Source: Lycium barbarum
Lineage: Eukaryota > Streptophyta > Magnoliopsida > Solanales > Solanaceae
NCBI RefSeq assembly: GCF_019175385.1
Contig: NC_083348.1
Span: forward strand, 2,557,001-2,621,000
DNA: 64,000 nt
Direction: 5' to 3'
Shown: piece after piece, positions 13,001 through 25,000 of the stretch
Position numbering within the stretch: position 1 is the first letter of the stretch
How the letters are laid out: the number at the start of each line of letters is the position of its first letter
Program-made: the position numbers and the translations under genes
The notes under the pieces: model-generated
What the model was told of the DNA's origin: nothing
Database searches by the model: none
Seen by the model: only the letters and a program-made list of their open reading frames with translations

Positions 13001-16000
13001 AGGGAGACCAAAAGTGTTCCACTTTAGCATAGTCAAGGGATTAAATATGCTAAGCGTTATATTTGAGGGACCAAAATGAACTTACTCCCATAGATAAGGG
13101 ATTAAATATGCTAAGTGTTATATTTGAGGGAACAAAATGAACCTACCCCCATAGATAAGGGACAATTTTAGCCCAAAACTCAGAATGACAGAAATAATAT
13201 TGGTCCGACAAGAAAGGAAAGTACTACTAATCCTACTACTAGCCTTCTACATTAATTCTCGACTGCCACACCTTCTTATCTAGGGTCATTCCTCGATAAG
13301 TTAAAGACTAGTCATATCCTGTCTGATCACCTCTCCCAAGTACGTTTTCCGCCTTCCTCTACCTCTCTTCCAGTCCTTCATCGCCAGCCTCTCACACCTC
13401 CTCACCGGCGCATCTGTGCCTCTCTTTTGGACATGTCCGAACCATCTCAGTCTCGCCTCCTGCATCTTGTCCGTCATCGAGGTCACCCCAACCTTGTCCC
13501 GAATCTCTTCATTTCTGACCATATCTCTCCTAGTCAGTCCACACATCCATCTCAATGTCCTCATTTCTACAACTTTCATCTTCTGAACATGAGAATTCTT
13601 GACTGGTCAACACTCTGCCCCATACAGCATCATCGGTCTCACCACTACTCTATAGAACTTACCTTTAAGTCTCAGTGGCACCTTCTTGTTGCACAAGACA
13701 CCAGATGCGAGCCTCCATCTCAACCACCCTACTTCAATACGATGTGTGACATCCTCGTTAATCTCCCCATTACCTTGGATTACAGCCCTAAATACTTGAA
13801 ACTCTCTCTCTCTTTGGGATGACTTGTGAGTCGAGCCTCACATCCACATCAGTGTCCCTCGTCACTGCACTAAACTTGCATTCCACGTACTCTTTTTTGG
13901 TCCTACTCAACTTGAAACCTTTTGACTCCAGGGACTGTCTCCAAACCTCCAACCTGGAGTTTACCCTGTTTTGGTCTTCCAGAAAGTTACGCAAATTTTT
14001 CGGATTTAATATATACACTGATAATGTAATTTTTTATTTATACTATTAGTGCAATTTAATCGGATATAAGTAATACGGAAAGGGATTAAGCTACTATATA
14101 CACTGGCAGCGTAAAATTATTTTACACAGTCAACATCTTTTAACATATTGTGACAAGTTAGTTATTATTTTTATCAGGTTAATTATATCATGCTGGAGTT
14201 TTTCAATGAATACCATATAAAGTTACCTGATAATATAATTTTTTTTAATATTGTGATGCATAGTACTGAAACTATTTGAAAAGTACATGTTATTATAGGT
14301 TAACTTAATCTAATCGTGTAAAAGCTCTATAAGCTATAGCTATACAGAACATAAAAATGTCTCTATTCATGTTGTCCCGAGATTTTTTTTACTGATGTTG
14401 TCGCAAGATTTTCTTTTTGACTGTTTCCATCTCAAAAATCAAAATATTCGAACAGCTTTAACATTGATTAACATGCTGAATTATATATGAGCCTTGCTAA
14501 CTTATTACATGAAAGTGGTAGGTTAGAACGTTCTCATTATTTAATTTACTTAAATGCCCGTAAATAGGGATCTAGTAGCTCAGTTGGTTGACTACTCGAA
14601 CTTTCACCTTATTAGTGAGGATTCGAATTCCCACATTGTAATCCCCTTCCCCCCATGTAATAAAAACTTAAATGCCCGTAATAATAAGTTGGCAACACAT
14701 TAGGTAAATGGGTAATTTTATCCTTTTCACTCAAGAACTAAACATGCTTCATCGTCTCCCTACGTCAGGTTGCCGTCCCCTTTTCTTCTTCTTTCCTTCA
14801 CACACCACCTAGCAGGGGTGGAGCTAGGAAGGGGTTAGGGGGTTCGAACCCCCTTCGACCAAAAAATTATAATGTACATACAAGGTTTAAATTATTTTTT
14901 ATGTATATATATAGTAGAGGTTGAACCTCCTTGATTTTTTTCGTGTGTTTATTTCTTTCGATTTTTTAACCCCCTTAATAAAAATTCTGACTCCGCCACT
15001 ACCACATAGCTAGAAGCAGTAAGTGATTGAGGCAAATAATAATTGGACCCTAAATTCAAACAATTTAGTTTGATTTTAGCTTTATTTGCGATAACTACAG
15101 AATTTAAGAGAATTATGGATGTCTTATAATCCATCCATCCCTAAAAGATTGTCTTAGTTTGACTTAATTATGCATTTAATGGTTTTGGTCCTTTAAGTTT
15201 CCCACAAGTTAACAAAAATGATCCCTTAATTATGATGGGTTGGTTAAAATAGTCCCTTAAGTATGCACTTAACAGTTTTGGTCCTTTAAGTTCTCCAAAA
15301 GTTAACAGGTTTAGTCTCCGACAAAATATTCATCCAACTCTGTTTGCTTGATTTGACGAGAACTATGAAAAAAAGTAAAAAAAATTAGCGAGAACTCACA
15401 TTAGAGGTACACATTACTAAAAAATAGTCAAATACCTCGGGACAAAACCGGCGGATGTCAGTCAGTTATAGCGAAACAACAACAACAACATACCCAGTGA
15501 AATCCCACAATGTGAGGTCTGGGGAGGGTAAAGTGTACGCAGACCATACTCCTATCTCGGAAGACAGGGAGGCTGTTTCCGAAAGACCCTCGGCTCAAGA
15601 GAAATCACAACGAGAAAGGTTAGATAAGCACAAGCAGTTCAAAGCAGAATGCAAATGAAACTAAAGAAAACGAATAAGTCAAAATAAAGCAGTCTGAAAA
15701 AAAGGGAACAGTAGCTACCACAGATAAATAAGATAATCGAAGTACAAGAAACCACATATAGTAGCAAGAAACAAAGGCAGTCAGTTATAGAGAAAATTGA
15801 GGAAAAGCCTACAGAATTGATAATGTCAGAAAATAGTGTCTCAGAACACAAAGACCGACGGACTCTGTCAATTAAAATCGAGAGAGTCCATCTAAGTAAA
15901 ATACACTAGACTCATTTTTATTGAAAATTCGATATAAAATAATACTTCCATTGTAGTGATTCTTTTAAAAAAAAAAATTGTTTCTGCGCATTTTTCCTTG

Positions 16001-19000
16001 AAAATAACCGACGGACGTCTGTGGGTTTTCGTAAAAAAAATAAAAAATAAAAAATAGTGTCCCTTGATTTTATCCATCGATTTTCGTCCATAGTTTTTTT
16101 CGCTTGTTTTTAGTAGTAATAAATTCTGTAGTTTCTGCTATTTCTAATTTATTTCTAAAGTCGGGTGTATTTTACTTAGCCGATGGACTCCCTCGGTTTT
16201 AATCGACAGAGTCTGTCGATCTTTGTGTTTCGAGACACTATTCTCCGACATTATCAAGTCTATTGTTTTTTCATGGGTTTTTCGTTTTTCATGGGCTTTT
16301 CCTTATAACGGACTAACATCAGTCGGTTTTGTCCCGAGTTATTTTTTAGTGATGTGTACCTTTAAATATAATTTCTCGCTAATTTTTTTTCTTCATAATT
16401 CTAATCAAATCTATCAAACAGAGTTCGATGAATATTTTGTCGGGGACTAAAAGTATTAACTTTTGGCGAACTTACAGGATCAAAATTATTAAGTGCATAC
16501 TTAAGAGATTGTTTTTAATCAACTCTCATAGTTAAGGGACTATTTTTGTTAACTTGTGACAAACTTAAAGGATCACAAAGTGCAAAGCTAAGGAATTATT
16601 TTGAACTACACTTACCATTTATGTCCTTTTTCATTTTAGTTCCGTCTAGATAAGGTGGCAAATTGAGAAAGATTATTTCTTCTAAAATCTCTGTGACCAT
16701 CGCAAGAATGAAGTGAGAAACGACAGTAGGATGACATCGGGAGAAGAGAAAGAAAGGAATCGAGCGTGACAAAAAGATGTCGAGTTTTTTTTATTTTTTT
16801 CTGAAATGACTAAACAGCCTTTTCTATTCTATTACTATTAGGAGTAATACGTTAAACTAAAAAATAGATATTGTTAACCTACTACCTCACTTAAACTGTA
16901 TGTTAGCAAACATTTTATGTGTATGAGTCAACTTAAGAGTTATGGTTAAAAATACACCTCAATTATTACTTTTTTTTTTTTTGCGGATTTCACACCATAA
17001 CTATCAAAGCATCTACTCAACTTAGGTATGTTTTAATATATAAATGGTGATAGTTCAGCTATGAAAAGGAAAAATGGTGATAGTTCAGGTAGAAAAAGAG
17101 AAAATGGTGATAGTTCAAGTTGGAAAAAGAAATAACTGATAATTATGATGTAAAACTCGCAAAAAAAGTGATAGTTTAGATGTATTTTTTACCATTATAC
17201 CTTTTGTTAATGAGATCAACTAATCTTTATCCATAAAGATCACTATACTATATTGATCTAACTGAATCAATACTGTCCTAATTAATAATCCTATTATCAA
17301 GAATAATTCTAAATTAAATTTTGAAATATAGTAAATTATACAGTAGTACCTATTATGTACAATACAATATTTGTAGTAATATGGAGTTAAACTTTGCTTT
17401 GACAATTGATGACTTTCGATAACGAGAAAATGTCAAATAAATTGAGCTTGACTAGTGAAATTTGTTGTCGTCAAAACCTTTATCCAGAAAACAATATAAA
17501 ACGTATCATACGTAGTTTAACAATTTATTAGTGTCATCCAATCGAAGAGAAGTTGTCATATCTTTACCTGGATGGAAAGGAAAAAATGAAGGGAAAAGCC
17601 AGAATTCTGGTGGCAAGGGATTACAGCCATCCCACTCGTACACTCCAAGCACCTGCAAAGGAAAACTATTACACAGGACAAAGCAACATTTTCCCTCCTA
17701 ATACCCAAACCATGTTCCAGAAAACCGATTAAGACAATAAGATTAAAATGTCTAAATCTAAATAAACATCTCGTAACGACCCGTTTGGTCATTATAGTCT
17801 CTCCGACATTTTTGCCCATTTCCGAGCATTGATTAGCTCACTTTTGATCCGAGAGGACTGTTGACACGCTTCCCGAGGTGTCTAGACCGAATTCGGGCAA
17901 CTTTGGTGAAAATATAGGCTTAAAGTGAAAAATGGTTGGCTCAAAGTTGATTTTGGGTAAACGGACCTTCTTCGAAAATCCGTCGATTTTGAGAGATCCG
18001 GATGGTCCTTTAGAACTTGTATGTGTATTTGGTTCGGTTCCCAATGCACTCAGATGCATTTCGGAACTTGGAATGGGAAATTGGGATTAAGGCATCGGAG
18101 GTTGACTCGGGCAACGAGGCCTCCGTTGGGAATTTCGAGACCACGAGCGCGTTCATAGCGTATTTTTGTGTGGGTCTGTGTGTTTGGTTTGAGAGGAGAT
18201 AGCCTCAGGAATAACCCAGGATTTCGATTGAAAACTTAGAAAAATAGGGGATTCTGGTGTCTGGTACCCGCAATGGCGGCACCACTGCCGCCCCAGCGGC
18301 ACCGCTGTTGCGGTGAGTTGACCGCTGGGGGGGCCATATATGTTGTTGGCCATACCGCTGTGGCGGTCTCCCCACTGCCGTGGCAGTGACGGGCAGTTAT
18401 TTTTCATTAAATGTGTCTTAAATAATTCTTAAACCGTCATTATTTTCCATCTCGATATTTGAGCTTGAGGAAACTGTTCTTGGAGATAATTTGGAGAAAT
18501 TTTTTGAGGTAAACCTTGCCCAATCCTTTACTCTCCCTTAATCACAATCATCTTAGATTTTCCCTTTCCCTTTAGCAATCCCTTAGAGATGGAATTTGAA
18601 GAAGGGTTTCGGTGAACTTTCCCTTAGGATCATGTATGATAAATTGATGATGGTTATGCTAAAATTTGATGAATCTAAGCTTATTAATCATGTATCTTTC
18701 ACTTTTAACGTTGAATTTCGGATTTGGAGATTTAGGGTTTATACCAAATTTGGGGGTTTTGCTTGAAATCAGAATTTAGGCTAATCCTTGGGCTAAATAA
18801 AAAATTAATGGTTGGGTTATGGTCACCTAGTACTTAATTTGGTAATTTGCCTCCGAATTTTCCGTTTTGCCCTTGTGGGCCCGTTTTCCCAATTTCTAGT
18901 GTTAAAATGGACCGAATTGAAATAGTAACAATATTAGTATCATTCTTCATGAATTATAATATAGAATTCGATTATGCTTAGACTACTTTGGTTCTAAGCT

Positions 19001-22000
19001 TCAGTAGAAGGGCAAGGCAAATGAGTGAGTTGTTGGTGTTACGGTTCGACAGTCCAAGTAGGTTATGGCTCAACTTTGGTGGGTCTTTGTATAGCGAAGC
19101 ACATATTTAGATTATGATGTCGGAGACAACATGTGAACCTTCGGGTATGAGGTCGAGTTGAATATTGTCTTAGGTTGGGCCCCGTTGTGTGTTGGGACTA
19201 GCCACCCCATTATATGTGTTTGATTGTTCTATTGTGATAGTTTGATGCCTTGAGTAGTGAGTAGTTATCAGAATCTGTGTTATTGTCTTGACTGAGATAG
19301 GATTGATATACCGTTGTTGGTATTCGAACTATGATACATCGTTAGCATACCCGTTGTTGGTACTTGTGACATTGATATACTATTGGCATACCACTGTTGG
19401 TATTGTGATATGATACATTGTTGGCGTACCCGTTGTTGGTACTTGTGATATTGATATACTATTGGCATACCACTGTTGGTATTGTGATATGATACATTGT
19501 TGACGTGCCCCATTATTGGTACTTGTGATTTGAACTTGATTGTTGATGATTGATATACGCATTGCCCGCATTCTCACACATTCATGACGCATGGACGATA
19601 CCTGATGATCCGGTATCATTGATTGAGTGAACTGATATTTCGATAAACTCTTTACTTGAGTTATTGTGAAAAGACCAATGTCCAAAGATCAATTCCGGAA
19701 TCGTTAATTGTATGAAATTGATATTTGATAAACTCTTTTACTTGAGTGATTGTGAGAAGGCTGACGTCCAAGGTTCAATTCCGGAATCGTTGATTGTGTG
19801 GGACGGATATTTGACAGGCTCTTTTACTTGAGTGATTGTGAGATGGCCAATGTCCGATGATCCATTCCGGCATCATTGTTGCATGGCTGATTCCGATGAT
19901 ATCCTAAAATCATTGTTAGGGCATGGACTCCGCGGGTCCCTCAGGGTGGTGCCGGTGAGACTCCTCCTGTAAGCAATTACCAGGGTCCCATCTATCTATT
20001 GGGCAAAGATCCGGGACGGGTGTCACTTAGACTTCGCGAGTCACGCTAGGTTTTGATACCGAGACGTCGATATTTTCGTCCGGAGTACATGTGTACACCT
20101 CATTTGCATGGCATTACATTGCATTCATTCCATCATTGCACTGCATTATATTATGACTTGATTGATATACTTGGTGATTAGAATGCTTGATGATTGGATT
20201 GTATCAGATATATTTGGACTTGACGTATTTGGGTTAAATGTTTTACATAGGCAATGACGGATACTTGGCTGTGATTATATTGTCTTATATTTGCTAGATT
20301 CCTTGCTTATCTACTTTATCTTCTGAATTGTGTTAGCTATACTTAGTCGTCCAATGATGCCTACCAGTACTGTTGTTGGTATTGACCTGCACTTGCTGCA
20401 TTCTTTTATGAATGCAGAGTACCAGGTCGGATCTACTTCTGTGACCCGTGGCTGATCGACACTTCAGCTTTCTCTCGAGTTTCCAGGCTGAGCATGACGT
20501 CCGCTGACCTTGAAGACTTTCCTATCATATGTCTTATTTTTACTTCAGAGACATAGACATTATGTATTAGTATTCCAGATTGTATTATTCTTCTTAGATG
20601 CTCTTGTATTATTCAGACTAGACCTTGGGGGTGTTTATTGTCTTCCGCACTTTCTACTACTTATACATAGATATATCGTGAGACTTACGTATTTGTTCTA
20701 TTCCACTATTTTAAATTCATTCTTCGTGTATTTGTTCATTGTTGGTTTAAGGTTTCGCTTTCCGAGGTGGGATGGTAAGTGCCCCCACGACCTATGAAAA
20801 ATGGGTCGTGACAAGTTGGTATTAGAGCCCTAGGTCACCCGGTCTTTTAATACAAGAGCCTGTCTAGTAGAGTCTCGCGGATCGGTACGATAAGCTCCGT
20901 ACTTATCTGCGGGAGGCTATAGGACATTTAGGAAATCTCACTTTCTTTCTTTCTTTCCGTCGTGCTACTTTATTCAAATTGATATGTGAAAAGATCAAAT
21001 TGGTATCTGACTCTTAGCCCTCTCTCACAGATGGTGAGGACTCGAGCTACTATGGCCCGAGATCAGGTACCAGAGCCCGCAGCTACGGCTGGCACCCGAG
21101 GGCGAGTGACAGCCAGAGGGCACAGTAGTGCGAGAGTCCGCGGGGCTGCCCCAGCCAAGGGTAGCGCTCTGACGGTAGGACAGCGCATAGAGAGATCTCC
21201 GGCCCCGAGCCCGAGGATGTGGCTCCAGCTCAGACACAACATGATGTTACTTCTGATCAGTCCATGGATGATACTATAGCCAAAGTATTGCTTCATCTCG
21301 ATGCCCAGCAGGCCGCCGCCGGTGTTACTACACCCGGCGGGGGTTCACAGACTAGGGTTGGGGGCAGACCCTTGAGCAGGGACCTATGCGGGTAGTACAT
21401 CCTGCCGCAGCTATGGCTCCTCGCATTGATGCGATACCCGCCCTTGGTGAGGATATTAGGCCCATGGATGGCGCTGTTATGACTGCTGCTGATTAGGACC
21501 TGGTGGGGAGATTCAGAAACTTAGAGCCACCGAGGTTCTCTGGTACTTCGTCTGAGGATGCCTATGAATTCATTCTTGATATGCATGAGTTTCTGCACCG
21601 TATGGGGATAGTGGACACCCACGACGTTGATTATGTGTCCTACTAGTTTCGCAGCAACGCGAAGACGTAGTGGAGGTATTTCGTGGCGTGCAGACCTGAG
21701 GGTTCTTCTCCTTTGACTTGGACTCAGTTCTACCGGGCCTTCCTTGAGAAGTATGTGCCCCGGTCTTTGAGAGAGGCTCGTAGGGAGCAGTTTTTACACC
21801 TTGAGCAAAGGGGCATGTCCTTGGAGTCCTATGTGACCCGTTTCCTTTATTTGGCCTGTTATTCCACTCCGTTGATCCCTACTGACGCCGACAGGATCAG
21901 GCGTTTTGTTGGAGGACTAGTGGGCTCTCTACAGATTCCTTGTCTTCAGATGGAGTCTATGGGGGACTTCCTTCCATTCCATTATTGACCATGCATCTAT

Positions 22001-25000
22001 AGTTGAGGGCGCTAAGGCCCGTGCTTTTCGTGGTGGTGACAAGAGGCCATATCAGACTAGCAGTTTTGGGGTTCTGGTACGAGGGGCGTCGATTATTTTT
22101 TTAGGACACCTCAGCCCTATTTCGATCGTCCCGTGCATTTAGCGTTACCGGCTTCCTCTAGTGAGCCTCCCAGGTAGAGAGCTCCTGAGAGTTCGTTCTC
22201 TAGACCAGTGGACAGGGTTGCCTCATCCGGGTCTTCAGCTTCCGTGTTTCAGTACTCGGCTCTTCTTACCTGTTACTCGTATGGAGAGGTGGGGCATGTT
22301 GCCAGGAGATGTCCCCGACCTAGGCGGGATTATCAGCCGCTGAGGACTTCTATATCATCCGGTGGACGAGGTGGGACTTCTCAGAGAGGCGGTGCTCAGT
22401 CAGGCCGCGGTACTTCGCATGGTTCTAGAGGTGGGTCCCAGCCAGCTAGAGGTGGTACTCAGAGTGTGAGAGCGGGATCCCAGACTGGGCGTGGTAGAGC
22501 CCATTGTTACTCATTTCCTGGTAGGCCCAAGGCAGAGGCCTCAGATGCTGTGATCTCAGGTACCATTTCTGTCCGTCATAGAGCAGCATCTGTGTTATTT
22601 GATCCTGGATCCACTTATTCTTATGTATCTGCATTTTATGCCTTTGGTTGGGATTTGCGTTGTGATAGCATAGATATACTTGTTCATGTGTCTACTCCGG
22701 TCGGAGATTCTGTTATAGTTGATCGAGTCTACCGGTCTTGTTTGGTTACTTTTATAGGGTATGACATTTGGGTAGATTTGATGATTCTTAATATAGTGGA
22801 CTTTGATATTTTATTGGGTATGTCCTGACTTTCTCCTTATCATGTGATCTTGGACTGTCACGCCAAGACAGTCACCTTAGCCATACCAGGCATTCCTAGG
22901 CTTGAGTGGAGAGGAACTTATAGTCCCGCTTCGAAGAAGATCATTTCCTTCCTTCGGGCGAAGAAGTTAGTAAGTAAGGGGTGCTTAGTGTACTTGGCGC
23001 ATGTTCGTGATACGACAGTTGCATCTCCACCACTTGGGTCTATCCCTATTGTGAGTGAGTTCGCGGAGGTATTTCATTCGGATTTGCTAGGTATGCCACC
23101 TGATCGCGACATTAATTTTTGTATTGACGTGGACCCGGGCACTCGTCGTATTTTCATTCCACCATATCGGATGGCACCTGCCGAGTTGAGGGAGCTTAAG
23201 GAATTATTACAGGATTTATTGAGCAAAGGGTTCATTAGATCGAGCGTCTCCCCTTGGGGTGCTCCTGTGTTATTTGTGAAGAAGAAAGATGGGACTATGA
23301 GGATGTGTATTGATTACCGCCAGTTGAACAAGGTCACTATTCGGAACAATTTCCCTATGCCTCGTATTGATGATCAGTTTGACCAACTTCAGGGTACTTC
23401 GGTGTTTTCGAAGATTGATTTACGTTCGGGCTATTACCAGTTGAAGATTAGGGCAGAGGATATTCCGAAGATAGTATTTCGGACGAGATATGGCCACTAT
23501 GAGTTTTTAGTGATGTCTTTTAGGCTTACCAACGCCCCGGCTGCATTTATGACTTTGATGAATGGCATCTTTAGGCCGTTCCTTGATTCCTTTGTGATTG
23601 TGTTTATTGATGACATATTGGTGTACTCCAAGAGTAGAGAAGAGCATGAGAGCCATCTCCGTGTCGTTCTTGGGTTGTTGAAGAAACATAGCCTATTTGC
23701 GAAATTTTCTAAATGTGAGTTTTGGTTGGAGTCTGTAGCATTCTTAGGCCATGTGGTGTCTAAGGAGGGGATTATGGTTGATCCACAGAAGATTGAGGCT
23801 GTGAGGGGTTAGGCGAGGCCCACCACTGTTACTGACATTCGTAGCTTTGTGGGTCTGGCCAGTTATTACCGTCGCTTTGTGAAGGGTTTTGCTGCCATTG
23901 CTTCGTCCTTGACCAGATTGACTCAAAAGGATGTTCCCTTCCAGTGGACGGATAATTTTTAGGAGAGCTTTCAAAAGCTCAAGCTTTTTTTAACTACAGC
24001 CCCGATCCTAGCCCTACCTGTGGAAGGTAAGGATTTCGCTGTCTATTGTGATGCTTCCCGTATGGGTTTGGGCGCGGTATTGATGCGGGAGGGTAGAGTG
24101 ATAGCTTATGCTTCTCGTAAGTTAAAAGTTCATGAGAAGAATTACCCTACCCATGATTTGGAGTTGTTGACCGTAGTCTTCTCTTTAAAGCTTTGGAGGC
24201 ACTACTTGTATGGTGTCTACTGTGAGGTCTTTACCGATCAGCGTAGCTATGAACATGTGTTTACCCAGAGAGATCTCAATTCCAGGCAGTGCCGATGGAT
24301 GGAGCTGCTGAAGGATTATGACATCTCTATTCTATATCATCCCGGGAAGGCCAATGTGGTAGCTGATGCCTTGAGTCGCAAGGCAATGAGTATAGGGAGT
24401 TTAGCTCGATTGATCATTTTCGAGCATCCGTTGGTCATGGAGGTTTAGACTCTGGCCAATAATTTCGTCCGTCTTGATACTTCAGCCCTGGGTAGGATTT
24501 TGGCCTATATAGAGGCGAGGTTATCTTTATTGGATCGGATCAGGGCTCATCAGTTTGAGGATGCACAATTGACCAAGATCCGAGATAAGGTTTCGAGAGG
24601 TGAGGCCAAAAAGGCCGTGATTGATTCTGAGGGCATTCTGAGGATTAGAGGACGCGTGCGTTCCTCGTGTTAGTGATCTGATTCAGATGATTTTATCTGA
24701 GGCCCATAGCTCTCGCTATTCCATCTATCCGGGAGCGACTAAGATGTACCATGACTTGAGACAGCACTATTGGTGGCATCGTATGAAGAGAGATATAGTT
24801 GATTTTGTGGCTAAGTGTGGAAATTGACAGCAAGTAAAGTATGAGCACTAGTGACCCAGTGGGGTGCTTCAGAGGATGCCCATTCCCGAGTGGAAGTGGG
24901 AGAGAATTACCATGGATTTTGTGACGGGTCTTCCGAAGACCCTTGGCAAGTTTGATTCTATTTGGGTGATAGTGGATCGGTTGACTAAGTCCTCTAACTT

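Larger units (their letters stand above)
10695..13990 (-). mobile_element. RTE-clade LINE, 3' part, split by two inserted TIR elements
   Basis: Minus-strand coding remains at 13990-13255 are the C-terminal part of an RTE-type reverse transcriptase: [25 protein letters not shown], and upstream [19 protein letters not shown]. The same strand continues, after removing the insertions at 12072-13181 and 11063-11992, into a 3' untranslated tail at 11062-10695. That tail ends in imperfect TTG repeats (plus strand CAACATCAACAACATAC). A second copy of this tail, at 15472-15777, confirms it as a mobile 3' end. Frameshifts make the coding part dead. Orientation is the same as the cyclase gene. Confidence 0.75.

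Noticed and set aside
13427..13822. 131-residue plus-strand ORF
   Set aside because: It is the antisense shadow of the RTE LINE coding remnant.
19280..19685. Gln/Tyr-rich minus-strand ORFs, with similar ones at 30617-30918
   Set aside because: Both sets are translations of tandem repeats in the two LTRs of the same chromovirus.
20510..20797. Hydrophobic 95-residue ORF, also at 31850-32185
   Set aside because: It occurs at the same place in both LTRs and is non-coding LTR sequence.
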